This document shows, piece after piece, positions 55,930-64,000 of a DNA stretch of 64,000 nucleotides. The stretch spans positions 930,001 through 994,000 of the forward strand of contig CAWUHX010000010.1 in assembly GCA_963922205.1 (NCBI GenBank), written 5' to 3'. Under the pieces are notes generated by a model, which made no database searches, had not been told where the DNA came from, and saw only the letters and a program-made list of their open reading frames with translations. Position 1 is the first letter of the stretch. Every line of letters begins with the position of its first letter. The translations under genes and the position numbers were made by a program. Source of the stretch: Romanomermis culicivorax (lineage: Eukaryota; Nematoda; Enoplea; Mermithida; Mermithidae).

Positions 55930-56925
55930 GCCTATGCCTAAACCTAATCCTAAGCACCGTTTTTTTTCTCGAAGATTTTTTCCGCATGAGAACCGGACCA
56001 TACCTGTCCTCAACTTTGCCAATCCTGTACCCAAAATCATCCACCCCCCCAGTTTGGAAAAAATTGAAAAAATTTTCAAAAAAGTGTATGTTTTTTGGCC
56101 TTTTTTGGGAAAAATTTCCTCTTTTTTCTACCCCGCCCCCAACTGGTCGGAGATCTTACAGGTGTGAACCGGACCCAAAATATTTTCCTCATTTTTAAAA
56201 ACGTTAATAATGTGGCTACGGATGCTTTTTTATGCATTTTAGGAGCATACCCAAGCATTTTGTTGTATTTGGAGTCAGAAACCTGCAAAAATGAGAAAAA
56301 ATCGAGAAAATTCTAGTAGCCAAAATGAGCTCATGAAGAATATATTGGTGTTCTACAGGAGCGGGTGAAGCATAACGAATAAACGATACAGTTCTCAGGA
56401 ATTTATCCGGTATTAACATTTCTATGGCTCTCATTAGAATCATCTAATTTTATTTAGTTCTTCCGCGCCGGAGAAATTTTTGGACTTTCCTTTCTAAAAC
56501 GCTGGAAATTGAACCTTCACAACGTTGGGAAATAAATTAAAATCCGACTGATGAAGTATAATTTGTTTGCGATTCCGGCGCGCAGCGCCGGAAAAATTTT
56601 TCAGTTTTTATATTCTAAAACGCTGGAAAATAAATCTCTCAACAGATATTCATAAACAGAAGTTCTAAAATCGCAGTCTAGAATGATGTCTTCAATTTCC
56701 ATCTTCAATAAACGCAAAAGTTCAGGTTGCAGACGTTTAAAAACATTCCAAACATCGAGAGAAAAAATTGAGAAAATTGATGAAAAATCTCAATTTTGGG
56801 CGACATAATTGACAGTTAACGATTAGAAAATGATAGCGTAATTGTCTTGATTTTCAGACATTTCAAGGGCTGAAAACGTAAAATTTCCTCGGCACTTCGC
56901 GCGGAGTCTGTCAATAATAATCAGG
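55930..56925. repeat. Dispersed ~1 kb repeat, copy 2 of 3
   Basis: Same block order as 30385-31490. Interrupted by a poly-C/poly-G hAT miniature (55999-56166). Hairpins at 56464 (CCGCGCCGG) and 56576-56590 (CGGCGCGCAGCGCCGG). Ends near GGCACTTCGCGCGG (56891). Confidence 0.65.
55999..56166. mobile_element. hAT miniature, CATACCTGT ends, reverse orientation
   Basis: 168 bp, CATACCTGTCCTC ... ATCTTACAGGTGTG, with perfect 8-bp duplication AACCGGAC (55991-55998, 56167-56174). The interior is the reverse complement of the 51562 copy (GGCCTTTTTTGGGAAAAATTT order). Confidence 0.88.
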
Positions 56926-57017
56926 CCCGTATTTAGAGGGGGAAGGGAGAATTCGCCCCCCCCCCAATTTTTCTAGAAAAAAATTTTCAGCAATATCATT
57001 GTATTTATACATCACAA

Positions 57018-57215
57018 CATACCTGTAAGACCTCCGACCAGTTGGGGGGGGGGTAGAAAAAAATCGAAATTTTTCCCAAAAAAGGCCAAAAAACATCACT
57101 TTTTTGCAAATTTTTTTAATTTTTCCCAAACTGTGGGGGGGTTGAATGAATTTGGGTACATGGTTGGCCAACTTGGAGGGGTCCCCCCCCCACCCTCCCC
57201 CCAAGTACAGGTATG
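57018..57215. mobile_element. hAT miniature, CATACCTGTA ends, poly-G
   Basis: CATACCTGTAAGACCTCC ... AAGTACAGGTATG. The flanks share only CACAA (57013-57017, 57216-57220), so the 8-bp duplication is decayed or shifted. Confidence 0.75.
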
Positions 57216-57479
57216 CACAATCCCCAAATTAAATTATTTACATTTTCGTCAAACATAGAATTAAGACACTAATAAAATTCCAAGCACACATAAACTAACT
57301 GAAAATAAGTCGTCTTTAAATCATTTTAATTTTCTTTTTATTCAGTAAATTCTAAAAAATTCTGGAAAATTCCCCCTTTTTTTGAAAATCCTGGATACGG
57401 ATAATATTGACTACTTTACTTTGGTGGCTTTGGCACTGCCCTTTTATTTGCCTCGACACGTAAATTCATCAGCGGAAAA

Positions 57480-57653
57480 ATTTGGGGGGAGGGGGTCGAA
57501 CGAAAAAAGTCGAAATTTTTCCCAAAAAAGGCCAAAAAACATACTTTTTTGCAAATTTTTTTATTTTTTTCCAAACTGGGGGGGAGGTTGGGTATATGGT
57601 TGGCCAAGTTGGGGGTGTCCCCCTCAACCCCCCATCCCCCAAGTACAAGTATG
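57480..57653. mobile_element. hAT miniature of the CATACCTG family, left end lost
   Basis: Contains AAAAAAGTCGAAATTTTTCC, GGCCAAAAAACATAC, TTGGCCAAGTTGGGGG and the right end AAGTACAAGTATG. The left terminus is replaced by unrelated G-rich sequence. Confidence 0.65.
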
Positions 57654-58152
57654 TCGGTACCATGGTTTACTGTAGCCGAAAATTTCAAATTCGGTCATGA
57701 TAGTTACGAAACTTTTCAGGGCGGATTTTCTCATTTGGCGTGAATTATTTTACGTCTTACTGAACTCTGTCACACGAAACTTAGAGTTTTTAGTCGAAAA
57801 AAATGCTGATTCTAAATCTAACTTGGTTTTTTTTCCTATGTGTAGTAGTTTAAGAGCTATCTGTTCCGCAATACGAACTATCGAACTATCACCTGAATCG
57901 ACTTGTCGAGCGCGAGCGAATTCTATTCGAATAGTATATTTGTATCATCGCAAAAAACGTTGAGATTATCAATGACTGATGAATGAATAGAAATTCTTGG
58001 CTTCCTCTATTCATTGGGTTTAGGAATTTTGGTTTCAAACAGAAAAATTGGCTCTACAGGTCGATTCAGGTGATAATTGAAAAGTTCGTATTCCGGAACA
58101 GATCTCTCTGAATATACTACAAATCGGAAAAAAACAAAAGTAGATTCAGAAT
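57654..58152. other. No gene recognised
   Basis: An 88-codon open frame (57697-57963) has no family resemblance. Sequence near 57670-57720 matches, in reverse, 59215-59285 (GTTTCGTAACTATCA), indicating shared repeat interior. Confidence 0.4.
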
Positions 58153-59124
58153 CACTGTTTTTTCCCCGAACTTTTTTCTACAAATGTGGAAAGAGGTCAA
58201 ATTTTTTTCCACATGTGGAAAAATTTTTATTTCGTCTTAAAATCCACGTTTTTTGGCTTGAAAATGCTCATAAACACTTTGTTTAAGTGTTTTTGAGCTT
58301 TTTATAGCATTCTGAATTCTGATAATCATCCTGATCTTATATCTCAAAAATTAGATTTAAATTTTGTGTTCATTAATCGTAATTTCTAGAAATTTATCAT
58401 TCGAAAATTTTTAAAACCATCAATCTGTTCGTAACCTTTCATAAATTTTGCTGTAAAGCCATGAGTCAGAAGCGTAGAAATTTTCCAAAAATACGAAATG
58501 AATGAAAAATATTTATTGCTGTTACACAGAACAAAACGAAAAGGAAATGCAGAGTGAAATACATAATATAATGTCGTATGAATAATATGATAAGTGAATC
58601 GACTCTCAAGAAATGTAGATATTTTAAGAAATGGGTAAATCATGCAGCAATAGGGTGCAAAGGTTACTTGATAAAATATTTCCATGAAACTTTTGAATTC
58701 AATTTACGTTAAGAGAGGAACAAACGCTTCACAAAGTTTAGAAAAATGACGTGTTGATCTTTCTCAAAAAATGTGTCAAGGAAAAATGCGGATATTCATT
58801 AAATATCGAGATAGAATATCGAAGATTATCAATTGAAACATGGGATAATTCGTTCAAGATAATGAAAACTATGAAAGATTAAATGGTAAATGAAGGTAGA
58901 CATGCTGAAAGCCGCGCCTGAGCTTGGTAATGAATAACAATGATTATTAAAGTTAAAACCGGCCGGAAAATTTTGAGATTTGGACCTCCTAAGTTGCACC
59001 AAAATGCATCTTTTCAATATGAAAACCCCAAATTATTTTTCCACATTTGTGGAAAGTCCTCAAAAAATTTTTCCACTTTTCAGATTTTTTTCCACATTAT
59101 AGTGCAAATGTGGAAAAAATAGTG
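58153..59124. mobile_element. hAT-like element, word TTCCACA
   Basis: Left end CACTGTTTTTTCC and right end GGAAAAAATAGTG. Flanks TTCAGAAT (58145-58152) and TTCAAAAT (59125-59132) differ at one base. CCACATGTGGAAA, CAAATGTGGAAAG and TTTTTCCACA words lie at both ends (58178-58230 and 59036-59118). A CCGGCCGG hairpin remnant and TTGCACCAAAATGCATC spacer precede the right-hand words. The interior 58680-58930 matches 53270-53520 in reverse. Confidence 0.82.
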
Positions 59125-59817
59125 TTCAAAATCAGCATTATTTTTCCTATCAGAAAATCTATGTTTCGTGTGATAGAGTTCAGTAAGACGTTACCTGATT
59201 CACGCCAAATGATAAAATCCGCTCTGAAAAGTTTCGTAACTATCACGGCGGTATTTGAAATTTTTGGCTACAGTAAACTATGATACCGAAATGAAAAAAC
59301 GCGGGTGATATTAAAATGTCACAACGCTATGTTGAAGACAATTGATAATTATGCAAGATTCACTATCGTACGCTGAAATTGGTTGTTTCTTTGCTGAGAT
59401 AAATGTAATTACCCGAAATATTTTTTAACGATATAACGAATTTTAATTTCTCCGCTGATGAATTTACGTGATTAATTGGCACAATTTCTCGACCAAAAAG
59501 CCACGCAATTTTCGACCTAGTTTTTTAAGGAAAAGGCAATTAGGTATCCTTAATTTAATATTTAAATCGTTGTTAAAAAGAAATTCCTAGTCGAAAATTG
59601 AAGAAAAATACAAAGTTTCGCAGCATCTGATTTATTTTTAAATTACATAAACCGTTTTCTCGATCAGTTTTTTTTTTATCTGACTGATGTGGTAAGATAA
59701 AAACAGGGTAGGCACGATTTTTGTGTAAATTAGCGCGGTGCGGTGAAGGTAGTTTCTATCGACGTTTTGGCCTTGAAACTTTTCAAAGGTTTTCAGTATG
59801 TTATTATAGAGAAAAAT

Positions 59818-60003
59818 TTTTGTTGGCCTTTTGAGCCATTTGGCACAAATGTCCGTGCACAAAAAAAAAACACTGAGTCGGTGTATTTAGCGAAAAATAA
59901 TTTCGAAATGCGAAAAAAAATTTAGGCTCTTTCGCCAAATAGCCAAAAATTGTTTTGGGATTTTTAAGTCGGAAAGATGCATTCCGGTGCATTTTAGAAG
60001 GTC
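59818..60003. repeat. Two hAT end modules, words TTGTGCC and TTTCGC
   Basis: 59823-59875 runs GAGCCATTTGGCACAAATG, CGTGCACAAAAAAAAAACACTG, the mirror of 34113-34150. Immediately after, 59880-59950 has TAGCGAAAAA, TTTCGAAATGCGAAAA and TTTCGCC, followed by the spacer AGATGCATTCCGGTGCATTT and AGAAGGTC. Two word modules with different words therefore lie back to back. Confidence 0.55.
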
Positions 60004-60950
60004 AAGTTTGCGGAAACCATCGTTTTTTTCCTGGAAGATTTTTTCCACATGAGAAGCCTTACCCAAAACTTTTTTCCTCCCTTCCCGAAATTTTCTACAT
60101 TTTTAAAAACGTTTATAATGAGATGAAATGAAATGAAATAAAACAAAAAATATTTATTGCTGTTATACAAAACAAAATAAAAAGACAAATGCAAAATGAA
60201 ATAACATAATAAGAATGACAAGTTTTTGTAAATCGACTCGCAAAAGATGTAGATTACGGGCAAATCATGCAGCTATAGGGTGCAAAGATTACTTGAAAAG
60301 TAACAACTTACATGCACCCCCCCTATTCTTTATCGAAGTTCAGAAGTTTAATTTTTTCTCTGAAAGCATATTAGCGATAGAGTTCTCATGAATTAATCTG
60401 CTAGTAACATTTATGTGGTTCTGATTAGAGTTATCGAATTCGATATATTTATTATTCCGGTGCGGAGTGCCGGAAAAATTTTCTTATTTTCACTTTAAAC
60501 AACGTTATCAAATGAACCATTATGACGGTAAGAAATAAACTAAAATCAAACTAATAGAAGAGTAAAGTGTAATTTTTTCAACATTTTCGAATTTTTTTAT
60601 TCTGAAACGCTGGAAAATGAATCTCTGCAACAATTATTCCTGGATAGAAGCTCTAAAATTACAGTCTAGAATGATGTCTTCAATCTTTATCGTCTATAAA
60701 TGCCAAAGTGTATGTTGAAAACGTCCGAAAAATTCCGATCTCTAAAAGAAAAAATTGAGAAAATTGATGAAAAATCTCAATTTTCGGTGAAATACTGAGA
60801 ATTGACGGTTGCAAAATGAGACAAGATAACTCAATAGATGAAAACTGTCGAGGGTTAATTAGTACAAGTAGAAGTACATATGCTAACGGCCGTGCCTGAT
60901 AGAACATAAATGATTATTATGCCCATGACCATGAAAATTTTGAGATTTGG
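59990..60950. repeat. Dispersed ~1 kb repeat, copy 3 of 3
   Basis: Block order as in the copies at 30385 and 55930, including TTTTTAAAAACGTTTATAAT, hairpin CCGGTGCGGAGTGCCGG (60459-60475), GAGAAAATTGATGAAAAATC, and GCTAACGGCCGTGCCTGATA. A segment near 60130-60290 resembles 58500-58670. Confidence 0.65.
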
Positions 60951-60972
60951 ACCTTATAAAAAAGACTAAAAT

Positions 60973-61208
60973 CAAGGTTTTTTTAGCACTTTGCTAATGG
61001 TACCGTAGTCGTGGTAATAATAGTTTTTGGACATTAACACGCGCGCTAATGACTGAAAAAACGTGACAAACAAGGAAAAAAAGAATCCCGGTTTTGATTT
61101 TCAAACAAAAATTGATAATCATTATTTTGGAATTTATCCTCACCTAAAACTTGGAATTTGTGTATTGCTCGTATCGAATGCTAATAGGAGTCATGCTAAA
61201 AAACCCTG
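60973..61208. mobile_element. hAT miniature element, word TTAGCA
   Basis: 236 bp, CAAGGTTTTTTTAGCA at the left, TGCTAAAAAACCCTG at the right. Flanks ACTAAAAT (60965-60972) and ACTAAATT (61209-61216) match at 7 of 8. TAGCA, TGCTAA and GCTAAT words recur five to six times (TTAGCACTTTGCTAATGG, GCGCTAATGAC, ATGCTAATAGG, CATGCTAAAA). Confidence 0.8.
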
Positions 61209-62984
61209 ACTAAATTGCATCTTTTGTATATCCAACTCCCAAAAATTATTGTCGCCAAATGGGGGAAAGGATTTTTTCCTCAAAAAGCACGATTTGGGAA
61301 AAAATAGTGCTTTCGCTACTTAGTTGACAAAAAAATTGGAATAAATGTTGGAAAAATTGATTTTCCAACGTTCCAGAATCTCAATACTTAAAACTGTTTT
61401 TACTCGAAAGTGTATTTTTTCCTGAATACTGATAAATTAACGAGCTCATTTTCCCTTAAGGGAAAAGGTCGGCGAAAAAAAACAGGTCTGAATACACATG
61501 TGAATTGAACATCGTGCTCGTCCTTCTTTGAAATAAAATGGAATATTTTATTGATTGCCTCAAGCAAGCAGAAAAAGAAACAATGCAGGACGGTTTACGG
61601 AAATAAAAATAATTGAATGAGGAATATTCATATTGTTAATTATACGAACGAAATGCGAAAAAGTTGAAACTGTATTAAGAAGAGTTTGTGACAAGGAAAA
61701 GCTAACGGGCTCCCTCGAGATACTTCGAGAAATCAATTTTAAAGATTTTCGTTTTGAATGTGTAAATTTTTAAGAACTTAGAACTTTGGTAAAATCATGT
61801 AACCTAATATCTGTATTACCAATTTTTAGTTTAAAATCATATTTCGACGGATAATATTTACTACTAATGAAAAAGTTAGATTTTCAAAATCAGGATGCGT
61901 CTATCCGCGCCAGTAAGATAGGAAAAACTGAAACTGATTACATTCCGAAAAGGAAATCTCTACTAGCCATCAGCATAAGCATTTTAGAACGGTCAGGCCC
62001 AATTTTTTTCAAATGTGCTTAGAACTCTGTCAAAATATGCTCCGATCGTTTTGATGTTTCTCAATGAACTCTCTGAGTTCCAAAAAAAATTTCCTGATAA
62101 TTTTCAACATATTTACATACAATTTGTATTATCTTCATATGATCAAGTTTTCGAAGAGCACTATTTTATAACTGTATTATTTGCAATATTTGTTTGAGAA
62201 AAAAATCTTTTTCTGCATTTCATGGTATAAAATTCGAAAAAAATGGAAATTGTGGGGGATCAGCCTGGGTTTTGCCCCAGGTTGAGACCCCCAGCATACC
62301 CCCACAAGAACGTGTATGGCATCGCAGACTTTAATGGTTAATCTTTTCTGTTATTCAAGGACATTTTGCTTCTTACATAGATCCTATTTTTAGCCAAATT
62401 ATATTTTAAACTCGAAAATTTTATTTTTTTCATAATTTTTTGCGCATAAACAACTCTAAGGGTATAAGAATGTTACGGTTTAAAAAGCGTCTGTGGACAT
62501 TTTTACAGACAAAAAACGACTTGGGAAAAATAAGGTTAAATATTCAAGTCAGCGGGAAAAAATGCTTCTGAAGAAAATGAATTCGAAAATCGCGTGTTTC
62601 GAAATCGGTCGAAAAGTTGTGCCAACAACGTAGATTTTTACATTTGAATGAAACACCAAAAATAAGAATTTCGTTCTCCTATCTAAATGAATAAAGAGAA
62701 GTTCAGAATTTCAATTGATTCATCGGTCATTGACAACCTATAAGTTTGCTGTGATAATAGAAACAATGCAATCAAAAATTGCAATTTTGGTCCGTTACTA
62801 ATTGGTTTTACTTGAAATCCTAACAGGTTTTCATAATTTTAGAAACATTTTGGATTCTGCTACAAGTCAGTCAACAATCGCTCCTGATCAGCAGCAAGCA
62901 TGACTGATTAACCTTTCAAACATTGTAATATAAAGAGAAGTTAGCCCCACGAAAACAATATTTTTCATCAAATTATCATTCATT
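61209..62984. other. AT-rich, no gene recognised
   Basis: No convincing coding segment on either strand. A short self-complementary run, CAGCCTGGG..CCCCAGG and GGGGGATC..GACCCCC, lies at 62255-62310. 62690-62750 is related to 55490-55560. Confidence 0.45.
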
Positions 62985-63590
<606 letters not shown>

Positions 63591-64000
63591 TTCATTCATC
63601 CATTCAATTATTTAGAAAAACAATTCAAAATTTGAAAAAACATTTATCAAAAATACTTCTGATCAATTTTGAGAGCAAAATTAACTCAAAATAATTGTGC
63701 GTCAGGGTTAAAAGATTCGAGTATCAGAAATATCTTTGATCAGTTTATACACCTTTTGATTTCTTATGAAACAACTTTTTTCTTAGAAACAAGAGATAGT
63801 TATATAAAAATGGTTAGTTACTCAGCCCATTGCCTTTTCTCCCATTATGCGCATATACCTTTCTCCCATATACCTTTTTTTAAAATGATCAAGTTGATCA
63901 TATCTCAAAATAAAATTGTATTTTAAACAGAAACTAATTTACCCAAGACATACGTTTTTTTGTACGCGCCTCTCTCTCTTTATGTGCACCTATAAAAATA
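63591..64000. other. No gene recognised
   Basis: AT-rich. The open frame at 63669-63926 is hydrophobic and low in complexity, without family resemblance. A (TC)n run lies at about 63970-63980. Confidence 0.4.

Overview
This window comes from a multicellular animal nuclear genome, most likely an arthropod. It is AT-rich and contains one spliced host gene set in transposon-dense DNA. There are no prokaryotic signals (no operons or Shine-Dalgarno series), and I recognised no tRNA, rRNA or CRISPR.

Host gene (1-13.2 kb, minus strand). Nine exons can be chained by splice sites and matching intron phases into about 790 codons of a Wdr47 (nemitin) homologue. The order is a CTLH-type helical region, a variable middle, then the first WD40 repeats. 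The first exon(s) and the C-terminal WD40 exons were not found here. The introns hold hAT-like and PIF-like miniature elements and a dead mariner.

LTR element 1 (E1, 15146-29810, plus strand). This is a 14.7 kb Ty3/gypsy-type retrotransposon with 615-bp LTRs that read identical by eye, a 4-bp target duplication (ATAA), one intact 2278-codon gag-pol and a second spliced gene. The second gene's long exon begins with a DEDDy 3'-5' exonuclease domain and ends in an RGG box. E1 sits inside the 3' end of a minus-strand LINE.

LTR element 2 (E2, 36687-50571, minus strand). This is an older relative with the same layout: 577-bp LTRs with about 8 differences, target duplication GGAT, gag-pol, and a two-exon exonuclease gene with the same intron phase. 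It is damaged by frame breaks and by a 1.6 kb hAT element inserted exactly at the exonuclease gene's ATG. E2 lies inside a pogo-like DNA transposon (34754-50707), which lies inside a plus-strand LINE (about 34190-55041). The LINE also carries poly-G hAT miniatures and a hAT nested in a hAT.

The rest (30-34 kb and 55-64 kb) is mostly dispersed repeats. The most unusual pattern is a set of hAT-like elements with 8-bp target duplications. Each has a private 6-8 nt word, repeated in both orientations just inside both ends. The word differs between copies (TTTGCAC, GTTGCA, TTTGTAC, CCGCAC, TTCCACA, TTAGCA, GGATTCGG, GGATCCG and others), while the surrounding scaffold is shared: terminal T-run, word array, TGCA spacer and GGCGC/GCGCC hairpin. 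A 600-bp TTTC microsatellite lies near the right edge.

The two best leads are the retrotransposon-borne spliced DEDDy exonuclease gene and the variable-word hAT ends.
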